A DNA stretch of 64,000 nt from Antedon bifida (taxonomy: Eukaryota > Echinodermata > Crinoidea > Comatulida > Antedonidae), in NCBI GenBank assembly GCA_963402885.1, contig OY727102.1, positions 1,240,001-1,304,000 on the forward strand, read 5' to 3'. Position numbers and translations under genes: made by a program. The notes under the pieces are model-generated. The model was not told where the DNA came from. It searched no databases and saw nothing but the letters and a program-made list of their open reading frames with translations. Positions 14,093 to 25,140 of this stretch are shown in pieces; the first letter of the stretch is position 1, and each line of letters starts with the position of its first letter.

Positions 14093-14799
14093 GGTATATT
14101 TTTTTTAAATTAAATTTAATCGATATATTTGATTAAATAACTTTAAAATAAATATTGATGACCACTGTACGGTTTTAAATGGACATTACAGGACAAACGT
14201 CGTATAGGCCTTATATAATACTACCGTTAAATTTATAATTAATCCCAAATAAATATTGGTAACAAAGAGGCGTTAAAAACACCTTTAAAAAATTAGTTTT
14301 ACGCAATTTTATAAGAGAGGTTTAGTAGCTCTATATAGTTTGTTTCTTTATTGGATTTTAGTGCACTTTAGAAAATTGCTATTTTCAGCAAAACCTCTCC
14401 GCCTTCGTCTTATTCTAATTACAGAGAATGAAAAATTTGTGGACGATGATTGTTATTATGATTAAGACGCGCAGCGGTCTTATGATTACCTAATACAATG
14501 CAGCCCAACATTATATAGACAATATTAAAACGACCAACAAGTACAACGGCTTTGATGATTACAATGACCGCATTACTCTGGATGAATATTGAATATGAAA
14601 TTTGCTACGCATCAACGTATTCAACTCATCAAATTCACTCGAATCTTTTCAATGGGAAATTACGTATACGATGAATTACCGTATGTTGTATTTTTGTTCA
14701 CTAGTACAATAAATCGATGATTATTCTTATATAAGAAAACATAAATTATTACGAATTATAATGGGTGGAAAATATAAATTAAATAATAAAGGGTCTTAC

Positions 14800-15249
14800 C
14801 GTGTTGTCATCCATGGGATGAAGACCAGGTGGCGGGCCATGAAGCATTAACTCCGTCTGGTCGAGTCCATGATGGCTACCTGGAATCAAAACATCGGGCC
14901 TACGGATACTGTAATCTCGATTTGAGAGCTGGTGGACGTTCGGGTGTTGTATGTGTAGCTCGTCATCCCGCGGGTGGTGTCGAAGCATCTGTGGACGTTG
15001 TTGATGAATTTGATATTGATGGTGTTGGGGTTGGTGGAGGGTGTTCAAGTGAGCGTAAGGGTCCGAATTCATATGATGAAAGTCCAACTGTGATTGCTGG
15101 GGAATGTTGTACGGAGGCGGAAAATACGGTGGTTGAAAATCGGTGGACGGCGTGTGCGTCAAACGCGGAGCCGTCGAAAACGACGGCGTGCTCCCGACAG
15201 ATCCAGAGCTAAACCCAGGCCTGTGGCTCGGGATCAGGTCAGATCGATC
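14800..15249 (-). CDS. TFAP2: TFAP2 (AP-2 transcription factor) exon 2, transactivation region
   Basis: Internal coding exon of an AP-2 family transcription factor, a nuclear protein that binds GCCN3GGC as a dimer and controls ectoderm, neural and neural-crest-type programmes in animals. The exon is 450 nt (150 codons), phase 0 at both ends, with acceptor TTTTTTTAG|GATCG and donor ACACG|GTAAGAC. It encodes DRSDLIPSHRPGFSSGSVG, then LTHTPSTDFQPPYFPPPYN with the PPxY-bearing activation motif at exon residues 39-47, then a Gln/His-rich stretch, then NRDYSIRRPDVLIPGSHHGLD near residues 111-131. From memory, vertebrate exon 2 begins DRHDG, has SHTP(N/S)(A/S)DFQPPYFPPPYQ, and in TFAP2B has [22 protein letters not shown]; all align in order. 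The composition is much richer in GC than the flanks. Three candidate first exons lie upstream, all in compatible phase. The plus-strand open frame over the same bases is its antisense shadow. Confidence 0.96.
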
Positions 15250-15336
15250 CTAAAAAAATAAAAAATAAACCAACAATAAATACATATGAAATGAAATATC
15301 CATTTAAAAAATTCAAAATCTTGTATAAAATCTTAC

Positions 15337-15375
15337 TTCGTATGTGTTAAGAACCATGGTGACGTTTTTCAACAT
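15337..15375 (-). CDS. TFAP2: TFAP2 alternative first coding exon 1a (MLKNVTMVLNTYE)
   Basis: A short first exon lies 87 nt upstream of exon 2. From the ATG at 15375-15373 it encodes MLKNVTMVLNTYE, then the donor GAA|GTAAGA in phase 0, exactly as exon 2 needs. A second in-frame ATG at 15357-15355 lies in a near-ideal Kozak context (GTCACCATGG), while the first ATG is in a weak one, so leaky scanning could yield MVLNTYE. A four-codon upstream frame (MYKC) overlaps the first ATG. From memory, vertebrate AP-2 first exons are equally short and phase 0: MLWKLTDNIKYEDCE, or MLVHTYSAM in TFAP2E. The MLK/MLW start and the VLNTY/LVHTY similarity support homology but are short. The intervening intron contains an in-frame stop, so splicing is required. 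The upstream frame is closed by a stop about 40 codons before the ATG. Confidence 0.65.
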
Positions 15376-15660
15376 TTGTACATGTTGTGTCCAATAGTGT
15401 AACAATAATATAGACAAGAACGTTAAGTGCGATTTTCCTGGCTGACTGCAAATCGACAACTGATGAACTGCCTCAATGGATCACAGTACACAGAATAGAC
15501 CACACGAACCCGTAGGCTACTCACAAAGAAACTCATCGTTGTGCTATTGTTTGTCGACACATCGCCGTGATCTGTAGTGCGTTTTGACTGTCTACTGCCT
15601 ACGGCGAACTGGGTTCACCCCTTCGTACAGTAGGGTGGCTAGGCTAAGCAATTACACATT
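15376..15660 (-). promoter_or_regulatory. Putative 5' UTR and promoter of TFAP2 exon 1a
   Basis: The stretch upstream of exon 1a is clearly GC-richer (near half) than the surrounding DNA, most strongly at 15440-15650. It contains an exact AP-2 consensus, GCCTACGGC, at 15597-15605. No TATA box is obvious. The start site cannot be placed. The AP-2 site suggests feedback of the protein on its own promoter, as reported for vertebrate TFAP2A. Confidence 0.45.
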
Positions 15661-16309
15661 TAAGCATAACAACAACGTCGTATTAAATTAGTCGAAATTA
15701 ATTTCAGATATAATTAAGCAAGCGTTAAGTAAGCTACCGACGATTTAAGTACAGTACGTCGTACTTTAGTTGGCGATTTATTATTTTTAAGTACGGGAAA
15801 TGTAATGTACCTTACCATGTTACTATTCGTATCTATGCTACATCTCATACTAAATGTCTGGGGTAAACTTGTACACTGGAACCCATGCATCACTATAGTT
15901 GAGAGAGGAGAGCGCTAAATCACCTTAGGCTTCACTGACACACTTGTGTTTACGTGATCCGAGAAAAAAACTCAAATTAAAATTTTGTTTACAGATTTTT
16001 GTAAGTGACAAACTTAAACGTGTAAGTTTCTCCTCCTTATTTCTTCGTTTTGTCTCACTCTCTGAACTTAAATAATTGTGATAATTCCGGTGACAAGTTT
16101 CTAGCCTAAAGGGGACTTTACATACGCAAGCAACTACACGTAAGACGGGACGTCTAGCTCGTCATGACGTACTAAGGAATAAATAAGAAAATTAAAAAGA
16201 AATAGTTGACCAACCACCAGATACCAGATCAAAAAATATAAGTACGTTACAGTTGTTACAGTTATTAATAGTACATTAATCATAAAAATAGAATATTAAA
16301 AAAGAGCAC
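15661..16309 (-). other. Intronic spacer between TFAP2 exons 1a and 1b
   Basis: AT-rich sequence lies between the exon 1a upstream region and the exon 1b donor. I see no exon in it. A moderately GC-rich patch at about 16090-16160 (holding ACGGGACGTC and CGTCATGACG) may be regulatory. Confidence 0.5.
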
Positions 16310-16504
16310 CTCGTGTTTGGGTTGAAGGGGGCTACCAAATGCAGAAGGCATCCCGTATGAGTTTGCGTTGCCAAGGCGACTGTTGATAGAAGATGGACTA
16401 GTTGAGCTGTCTAGAGATGTTAGGCGATCGACTGTCGTATGTGATGTTAGTTCTTCGTATGAGTTATGTGGTGAGAGCGCTTTAAGAGGGCTCACCTGGG
16501 CCAT
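16310..16504 (-). CDS. TFAP2: TFAP2 alternative first coding exon 1b, Ser/Pro-rich N-terminus
   Basis: Candidate first exon of 195 nt (65 codons) lying 1,060 nt upstream of exon 2, phase 0. It begins MAQVSPLKALSPHNSYEELT and ends GSPLQPKHE, giving KHE-DRSDL on joining exon 2. The ATG (16504-16502) has a strong context (CACACATGG), and an in-frame TAA lies 21 codons upstream, so this is the first possible start. The peptide is rich in Ser, Thr and Pro, as expected of an activation domain, but I recognise no homologue. GC content is near half up to the GAG and falls to a T/A run right after it, which supports an exon edge there, although the donor GAG|GTGCTC is weak. A much stronger donor, CAG|GTGAGC, sits after codon 3, also in phase 0, and would give MAQ-DRSDL. 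Which is used cannot be decided here. Confidence 0.6.
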
Positions 16505-17030
16505 GTGTGATACGATTAGCAGCAGAGGAAGACTTGCTTCTTGGCCTGTTACTCCACGATTGTTTTACGTAAACTGCACTCAACACAATGCTTCAGTTAA
16601 TGTTGATGCTTGACCTTTGGAAACGTCGATGACTTCTAGTGGTAGATGATCATTTAATGGTTTTCAGGAGATTCTCTTAAACACATCAGCTGATATTAAA
16701 TAGATCATAACATCTTTCATAGAATAATCCGTCAATTGTTGTATTACAGTTCAAGTAATTCAGGAAAATCCACACGACAACAACACACTATTCTGCCCAA
16801 GGCTCACTGCCTAGAGGTTGTGATAAAAATAGAAGAATTTTCCAGCAAATGGCGCATTCAATCGTATCCTCTAGCCTTTGTAGTAGCACCAGAAAAGCTC
16901 AGTTAATTCGTATCTGCCAGTGGCGAATCAACTCCTACTAAAAAGTGTCCACTCCAGAGCCTCGATTTCATCCAGCCCTGTGGGTACCCTCCTAGTTACT
17001 TTACGCCCTGCCCACTTTATGCTAGAGGTG
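16505..17030 (-). promoter_or_regulatory. Putative 5' UTR and promoter of TFAP2 exon 1b, with paired AP-2 sites
   Basis: GC-richer sequence precedes exon 1b. It holds GCCCAAGGC (16795-16803), an exact AP-2 consensus, and five bases on GCCTAGAGG (16809-16817), which fits the looser GCCYNNRGG form. The block at 16870-17030 is near half GC and includes GGGTACCC and, on the minus strand, an AGCATAAAG stretch that could act as a weak TATA. The start site is not determined. Transcription factor autoregulation is the natural reading. Confidence 0.45.
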
Positions 17031-17639
17031 TGTTTAGCTACTTCAGAAGGGCTATTGATATTATCGTTTAATTAAGTGCTCTCAAACAGATAGCCTATTG
17101 GGTGAATCCAAGCTAGCGACGTCACGACTAATCAACCAATTGTAAGCTAGAACGACTTCTGGCGTGTAACACAGTAGTTAAGTATAGGCTTATGCTTACT
17201 AATAAGGTAAATAGCTAGTTTTCATTGAACGTTATTCCAATATAGCTGGGCGGAGTTTGTCTAACCGATTTATCAAAAATGAGTTACAATTGAAAAAATA
17301 AAACTTAAAATTTAGGTCCTCAACAATTTTTTATGAAGATAATTTTTCATTGATTACCTATATTCGTCTATAAAGGATTTATTCATAATACTTCAAACGG
17401 CAGATTGAATTATATATTTTTATTTATATTATTATTAACTCCAGCATGCGAGGCAAGAAAGATATCTTTGTTTTCTTTCGTACATTATCGTTTTTTGGGG
17501 TTTTTTTTGTTGATTTTTTATTTGGTGCAATATTGGAATGTAAGTAATATAGGTAAATTTTTATAATTTGTATGTCATTGTAATATATTGTCATGGACGA
17601 AATATTATCATATATATATATAAATCCAAAGGCAAATTA

Positions 17640-17808
17640 CTGAAAAAATGACAATGCTGTTGGTATCAGTGGCTGGATCTCAATGGAGATACAAAAAAAA
17701 GCGAAAAGCTAAATCAAAACGATAAGTAAAACAGCCAGAAAAGTTAGCAGAGCTTTCGGGCAACACTAGCCCTTCATCAGTGCCAAGTGTTATATATATA
17801 TATATATA
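17640..17808 (+). repeat. Dispersed repeat C, copy 1, ending in a (TA)n microsatellite
   Basis: It shares a block of the form GGCTGRaTCTCA, then AAATCAAAAC, then AAAACAGCCAGAAA with 36798-36890, and part of it in reverse complement with 39414-39456. It continues into a hairpin-forming motif, GGGCAACACTAGCCC (17758-17772), and a TA run at 17790-17809. The motif resembles sequence I have seen at the ends of dispersed repeats in other invertebrates; the family is unknown. Confidence 0.5.
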
Positions 17809-20800
17809 TTATATACATTTGCACGTCGCTGTAGGTGAAATAAAATAAAATATATAATTCATTGACATTATTTGAACACTACTTTCACGAGGCCTGTTAT
17901 TATGAATATACATTACGATAAACACACATAAATTAGTTAGTATACTGAGGATCGGCAATAAGGCAGTAACAAGACAATACACATGTAGGCCCATGGAGAA
18001 CATGGATACATGTTGGCAGAGCCTATATACAATCAATAACATTGTATAAGATATTTAGGCATATGTCCTTATAAACAATAAAGCTCTGATGTTAAGTAGT
18101 ACGTAGGCTCAATGGAGTACTAGAGTATATGCCTTGATATAATGCTATGATTATAAAGGGGTTTATCGAGAAGCGTTTAAGAACAATGTTCAACATGTGA
18201 ATAATACGTTTACGAATCTAAGTACTTTTTTTGTTGCCCTACACATTGTCTACTTAATATTGTGTAAAGGTGAACAAAGGTGTCTTTCTGAAACAATTAG
18301 GTGGACAGTGCATTTGTTAATGGAATAATCTTATAGTATTAAGCCTAGGTTTTCTCACATTGGCCTATTCACGGTGGTGAAAACCCCATGCCCGGAGCCC
18401 CATGCAGAGAGGTTTGGTAAGCTAGTTTGAGCTAGGCCCATCAATATCATGGCCGGGTTCATGCTGGGGGCTTCCTTGTGGATAAGATATCGTTCTTGCC
18501 TCATTAGAATTAAATACTGAATACCTTTGTCCTGATGTAGAGTTTAAAACAACCAAGTCTATTCAGCGATACTAATTATTTGTTGATAGTGGGACGTAAC
18601 CCAGCGTGGTGCCTCAAAATGAACATTACACACATTTCAAAACAATGGAATCTAAACAGACGAATAATTCTTCAATACATGTTCTTAAACTATTATCACA
18701 ATCGAGCAGAATCAATTATACTAATTGCTATAATTCCTAAAGAAATCGTTCCTGTTTGGTGGGACAAAAAAAGTTAATTTATTAGGGTTTGAAAGTTGTT
18801 AGATGTTGGTATATTTTAAGATAAAGATTTAAGAAATAACATAATTTTTATACTATATAGATTATATAGAACAAGGAATAGTAAGCTAACAACGCATTAT
18901 ATAATAATATAATAATATTTATTGAAGCTACATCTTTTAAACTGTGGCATACGTTCATATACACGGTCCTACGTTGTTGAATTATACAGTGCAAGAAGGC
19001 GGCATGTACATCCGTGTCATTGGGCCTAGCAACATATAGTTTATAATAATTATAACTTTATATTTTAGACTTATGTAATAATGGATTCCATAATAACTTT
19101 AGTTGATTCATCAGGCGCGGCCTACTTAAAAACAACTATCCTACCTTATAAGTATTTTAACGATATAATATAGCGTTAATGTGGGCTTCGTTATAGCTTT
19201 GTAATACAGGTTGATTTATGCCTACATACGTTCACGTTGTTTTACCATTGAGGAAACTAAAAGACTGTTATGCAAATTATATTACGTAACCGACCGTTTG
19301 GTGAGCATAGTATGTAAATAAGTTGGATTGAATTGAATTAAAACCCGTACATGATGGAGCATTATAACCGAACTAAAAAATGTATGGATTATTATGAGAT
19401 ACATTGTCTTTGATTTGTGAATGTAGGTACGTACATGTTTTACTTCTTATTATTGTTATTGGTATGTTAATCTTGTTCTATAAACTTTGTATATATGTAC
19501 ATACACATAATAAATAACGATAGCCAGGCCTACCATACAAACGACATATGCACAGATACTGATAGCATGAGGAATTATTTAGCATTAAAGTGCACGCCTG
19601 AATAATTACTATTTAGCCTATAAACAAAACATCGAAAGATATAAACAAATAATATTACTTTATTAATGTACAATTAAAAGAATTTTGAAATGGTTCATCT
19701 GGCTTAAAGAAACATCATATCGCTAAGCCGTGTGTAATTCTAGGCCACTAGAGAATAGATTTGTACTTGTGCTGAGCTGATCGTAAAGGGTTAAATAATC
19801 GTTTAGGTGAGTGACCGGATTGGCCTAAAAATTACTTATAATATTCAACGTATCATATCAAACATAAAGAGTTTTACAAAGTGGAATAATACAGTGCTAT
19901 TATACTTCTTCATTGGATCGGAATAGTTGGATTGAATTTTTGATCCCTTTACTCAAATACAACAAAGAATAAACATTCGCTACAGGTATACTGAGTTCTA
20001 TTCAATTTGATATCAAAGACTATGAAAACAATTGAAGACAAATACCAAAACTATTAAAAGAGAGAAACGTTCGAGAGTAACCTCGGCAAAGTGTTGCTTT
20101 GGCTTATTAAAAAGTGCAAAGGCTGATCAACATAAAGAAAGTTTGGCCTACTAGCATGTGTATTTTGTACAGTAAATGTTGTAATATTATTTATAATGTT
20201 TGTAATAAATAAACTAAAATAAATTCACTGTTATTCTAATTAATGATTTAATACCTGTTAATGGTAATTATTTTGATTGGTAGAGGGCGCGCTGCCATCC
20301 CGAGTCGTTTTTATGATTCTAGATAATTAATTATGATTATTCACTTGATATATTTTTGAAACAAACTTAACAATAATTTTTAGGAAATAAATATTGATAA
20401 TATATACAAACACTGACTTAAATACATATTGGTATGACAAAACTAAACAAAGTCATGCCTACCTGTGATTAGCCTATATCAATCACTGCATTAACAGGCT
20501 CATTAAATTATAATTGTTCAATTTATTAAGTAGAGCATGTGCAGGGCTTATTAGTCTTAATTTATTCTTTTTTGACATTTTAAATGATACTTAAGAACCC
20601 TTAAGAACTATTGACTGAATATTTACAAGCCTATCACAGTCACCAGACTAAAGAGACACATTCTTGGATTGGTATCATATACATAATGCTAAACGTTTAA
20701 ATAGTAATTAATTATCACCAAAAGTTGACGTCATTTTTAATTAAAATAATTAAGAAAACGTTGATAAAAGAATGCACAGTTAATCTGTCTCTAATGAGAC

Positions 20801-21553
20801 ACAGAATATCATTGTATAATGTGCATATGACATAGTAAACATACTGTAGGCCTACAAGCATGACATCAACTGTTTTATTGTTCGGCAAATTTTCAAATAC
20901 GGTTCAATGTTGGAAAGCAACGTGATTTTACGATTATGTAAAACAACACAATAAACATAATGTAATTAAAAATGGGCAGGTGGTCTTGATTATGTTAATT
21001 ACATCCGCAAATTAAATACGTCATCTTCATACCGATTAATGCTCTAATAAAACAAGAGGACAGAAAAGCACGGGAAATAACAGTACAATTGTCATGACGA
21101 ATAGCGAGCAGACGACATTAGAAAGCAGGCGAAACGTATCCAAGGTATACTAACTTAAAATATCTTTACAAAGTGACAGGATTGAGCTAAATTGCGCATT
21201 GACCGAGAACTAATCAAGTCAAACATTGCTGTTTATAGGGGATGTGGCGAGAGCTTGTATCTTGAACAGCTAATAGATAAAACATGTAATATAAGTTCAG
21301 TTGCTGGTGTTTCTCTATTTTTTACAAAAAAGATTCTCCTAACTTACAAATGGACCTGGCAGAGTTGCACTGTAGTTTTGCCGCTAAAGCTAGCAAAAAG
21401 GTAATACATCATACACCAGTAGGCCTACATACAAAATATTAGCTTACTGTACCGTTTTTCAACCTTAACTAAGTGGAAAAAGTTGGAATACAACTAGGCT
21501 TACTTGGAATACAGTACGCAGTGACTGTACATTCTTTTGGTAATAGCTGTCTC

Positions 21554-21643
21554 GTTTAAAGCATGGGTCTATAATAATGTATAGGTCCATGGTTAAAGCA
21601 GGGAGTTGTAAAATAATTATTTTACAACTCCCTGGTTAAAGCA
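21554..21643. repeat. Two hairpin units between three 10-bp direct repeats
   Basis: GKTTAAAGCA occurs at 21554-21563, 21591-21600 and 21634-21643. Between the first two lies an imperfect hairpin (TGGGTCTATA, loop ATAATG, TATAGGTCCA). Between the last two lies a perfect 32-bp palindrome (21601-21632, half-site GGGAGTTGTAAAATAA) plus one T, so the palindrome is flanked by an 11-bp direct repeat, TGGTTAAAGCA. The layout looks like tiny palindromic insertions with target duplications, or template-switch products. Confidence 0.85.
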
Positions 21644-23601
21644 TGAAAGTACGTCAGTCAAATTTAACTACGCCGAGATAAAAACATTAGCATATACAGT
21701 GTGAAAACACGCGGAAATAATGCTTTAAAAAATGTCTCCTCCAAATTCTACTCATCTGATCTCCGGATGAGTATTACGCAGGGACCACACATGATTTAAC
21801 AAAATGAACTTAAGAAGTTACTAAATATATAAACATCTCGTTCTCTATGTTCGAAGAGATGCATTATGGAGTTTTTCCAACTTAACACTTGTAGTTAAAT
21901 TAATGTAGGCCTAGACATTGAACTAAACTCTCTAACTGGTAGCACTTTATGTGAAAGGGGGACACTTTATTATCAATATTATTATAAAATGAATAATGTT
22001 TTCAAAAACGTTTTGGAAATCTTCCTTTCCTTTATTCTAAAAAATTGGTATGAATATGCTGTCCCAAAATTTGGAAACAATGATATGTCACAATTCAATG
22101 GGCCTCTCTGTTGAATCAGTTAAGTAAAAATAGAAAGTAAATTAATCTTTAGAAATTGTGGGAATCTTGGTCTTAAGGTGGAAGAAATTACGTTAATGAA
22201 AATAACACATGAAAGTTAATAATTCCATAGGAAGAGATGATGTCATAAAAAATGCACACAGTTGAGCCAAATAGGGAAAACTTCTTAGAAACATGAAATC
22301 AATAAATTGTGTGTAGAACATTAAGGTGTGGATATTTCACATTGGTGTAGCCTATTTAGTTATTTATTCTGCCTTAGTTTCCTCCTGTTTCTACTGCCTA
22401 GGCCTCAAATGAAACTTGCTTTCTATTATAATGATTAGGCCTATAATTATATAGTTTATACACGTCATTTACGTGTTAATTGCTGTTAGATGTAAATGAT
22501 TTTTTAAAAATCTGTTTCATGTTTAGGATGCTAATTTGATGAAACCAGGGAAGATTCACTCTTCCATGGATGAAACAGGGAGGTATACATTTATGGATGA
22601 AACATAATTTAAACATTTGTATGTAGAAGATTGCTTAGCTCTTCGCATACAATATTATTTGAAAAATGTATTGCCTGTATGCTGTTTTACTAAACAAAAT
22701 AAGCCTTGAACTATAGATGTTTTGAAAACAAACAATCTCAAATTTCCGAAATTAATGAAATAATCATTCCTGAAAATTCAAACAGTTTCGAGGTATGTCA
22801 AGTTGGTCAGTAAATGAATGCATTCATGTTAATAGCATAAACAAAGGTGAAATTAATATCTTTACCGCTGGTGCAATTCGGACACCGTTGTTTATTTGGC
22901 TTCGAGAAAAGCATGTGATATGAATCGTCTGTTTGATACATTTTTATTTTTCGTATCGAGCAAATTTCAAGTTTTAGATTTATCAACATAATAAATATTT
23001 TGTTATTTTGTTTCATAATGTTCCTATACAAAAAGGATTGCCCTCTATATCATCAGTTTACTTTTTGGAATAGAATAAGTAAAGACAAAATTGCGAACGA
23101 TTAACACGAGTGACATCTGCATAATGTAAAAACTCAGTTTGTATCTTTATCGAATTATAGGCCTGACACACATACAGGCTATACCTGTTTTACCCTTCAC
23201 TGTTCACTTAATTTATTTTATATAAGTTTAGACTGTGATTATACACCTCTACGAGTTGTTTAATACACGTGCTTCTGAGGTTTTAAATATTAAGATGGGC
23301 CTGCAGCTGTAGAGGGTAAAGACACGCAGGTATCCTGCAGAGTAAGCGCTCCTCTCCGGTCACGATGAGGGCAAACTTGCCATAGCAGAATAATTCCTAA
23401 AATTGCTTGATATAAACTAATGTAAAAAGAACCCGATCGACCGATCTCTGAAAAGGCGGTCAGTAACCGCTATTGACTTAAAATGAAAATGGAAAAATAA
23501 CGAGCTGGGAGAGAATGATCAACAGATATATCCAAGGAGGCCAATTTGAAACTGTCACAAAATGTTTTTTTTCCGTTCGGCAAATATTATTTAGGTGGTA
23601 T

Positions 23602-23785
23602 TAAGTGTTTTAGATTTGTAGGATAGGCAATGCAGGGTTGTTTATAATTATTTGATTGATGAATAGCATTCCAAGATTAACTTCAGTTAAATTCTCTAAC
23701 TCAAAATCATATAGATTTGTCAAACCATGTGAAAGTAGACCCTGTTAAAAATAAAACGTACTTTTGTGTTGGTCTTTAATCACAT
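23602..23785 (+). repeat. Left arm of an inverted-repeat pair
   Basis: Sequence starting TAAGTGTTTTAGATTTGTAG matches the reverse complement of 25141-25288 over most of its length. Shared inner blocks include AATAGCATTCCAAGATTAAC, TTCAGTTAA, TGTCAAACC and GTTAAAAATAAAA. This arm has an extra segment of about 33 bp after GGATAGGCA. The pair may be the ends of a degenerate DNA transposon of about 1.7 kb, or two independent inverted copies of one repeat. Confidence 0.7.
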
Positions 23786-24110
23786 TTGAATTTTACTAGA
23801 GATATTTGTTAAAAATAAAGATAACTAAACTTTACAATGAAATTTCTTTTCTTTTAATGTTATTTAACCAAATTATGCAGTTTGTAACGTTGGTGGCGCT
23901 GTTGAAACTACAAGCTCAAAGAAAAATGTGTTCACAGTTCACTGATTTACACATACAAACTCTACAAGATAATTACAGCCTAATTAACACATCCAAGTAA
24001 CAATAAACAGATCAGTAATGGAAGTCTCAGAATGGCTCGTACAAGTCGAACAACGCGCTCATAATAAACAGTAATCTCATATGATCCAAAGATGCTCTAA
24101 TTATTCTCAA

Positions 24111-24164
24111 CATTCAAGAAGTTGGCGACATTCAAGAAGTTGGCGACATCCAAGAAGTTGGCGA
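24111..24164 (+). repeat. 18-bp tandem repeat, three copies
   Basis: CATTCAAGAAGTTGGCGA is repeated three times head to tail, at 24111, 24129 and 24147. The third copy has one substitution. It lies between the inverted-repeat arms. The period is a multiple of three, but no coding frame around it is credible. Confidence 0.9.
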
Positions 24165-24899
24165 AATGCAAGTTCTCAATAATACCTAACATTACAGTAC
24201 AAGAGCAACAAGTCAATCACAGTGCTAATTATTAGAGCGCAGCATAACGCGCCACCCCATCGCGCACCATGCGGATGGTTTACTTCTATTCGTATCTCAG
24301 ATTCTACTTGAACTTTGAAGGAATTGTATATCTTCAAATCATTGCATTACTTTATTAACCTTAGCCCTACTAACAATATTGAAGATGTTTTGCAGCTTCT
24401 GTAAGTTTATCTACGAATATTGTTTCCAACACAAAAATAAATAAGACATTTCCGCTAAGAAAACAAATTTATAGTTACAGCAGAGAGTTGTAACAGTTCA
24501 ACACAAATTATTCTAAATAACAAAATAGAACAAAAACAGAATAGTAATTCAACTAAACTTTTATACTTTTGACGCAAATTTTTTTTTCATAATCGTATAC
24601 TGATCACAACGCGTTGCAACGGCGCCCTCAATTGTTTAAAACTTTAAAATGATTGAGAAACTAATTAATATGTGAACAAATTTCATTGCATTTCTGGCAA
24701 CTTCTTAGTTCAAATATAAATACCATTCTAAAAATTATTCTACAAAGTAAGATTTGATTTGTTAAATGATTTGTTACAGTTATCCTATTCACAGAATTAA
24801 CAATGCAATTATAGTAATATTACGGTACCGTACAATTCTCGGTGAAAAGATATAATTAATTTGTTAATGTTAATTTAACAAGTACATTTCCTATTAAAA

Positions 24900-25085
24900 C
24901 GCTAATAAGTGATCGTGCATTGTAAGTTGCCGGCGGACAGACGGTCAGTCACCTTCTACTGGCCTACTGCTGATTTTAATCCGGTCCCTGGATGTTGGCA
25001 GAATACCGATGCGAGAGATGAAGAAACAAAACGAAGAAGAGGAAGCTGTAAGGATGACGAGATACTGCAGCGTATCATGTTGTAT
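24900..25085. other. GC-richer segment inside the inverted-repeat pair
   Basis: A segment of about 50 % GC stands out from its AT-rich flanks. It has an open plus-strand frame of 60 codons whose product (HCKLPADRRSVTFYWPTADF) I do not recognise. It may be part of the element bounded by the flanking inverted repeats. No splice sites or start context make it a gene. Confidence 0.3.
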
Positions 25086-25140
25086 TTTTAAACATATACA
25101 TTTGTTGAAGAAACGCTAATATATAGTATACAGTATATAC

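Larger units (their letters stand above)
500..14799 (-). other. TFAP2: TFAP2 intron 2 (14.3 kb)
   Basis: This region lies between the exon 2 donor (ACG|GTAAGAC) and the exon 3 acceptor. It is AT-rich with no credible coding exon; the open frames in it are short and lack splice context or recognisable peptide. It holds two copies of MITE family A (610-755, 11097-11228), a long hairpin at 14031-14092, a small hairpin at 10113-10138, and scattered GC-richer patches (about 1380-1460, 4380-4640, 5040-5370, 7440-7500, 8690-8830, 9340-9430). Three AP-2 consensus sites lie inside: GCCGACGGC (6538-6546), GCCCAAGGC (7245-7253) and GCCGGGTGGC (7472-7481). Large introns of developmental regulators often hold enhancers, so the GC-richer patches are candidates. 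That is inference only. Confidence 0.85.

Noticed and set aside
14829-15212. 127-codon open frame on the plus strand
   Set aside because: It is antisense to TFAP2 exon 2, whose minus-strand peptide and splice sites match AP-2 clearly; the plus peptide resembles nothing.
16368-16613. 81-codon plus-strand frame
   Set aside because: Antisense to exon 1b and its leader; no start context or homology.
20280-20330. CTCF-like AGAGGGCGC motif
   Set aside because: Only the core resembles the vertebrate motif, and similar GCGCCCTC strings occur at other places; too weak to call an insulator.
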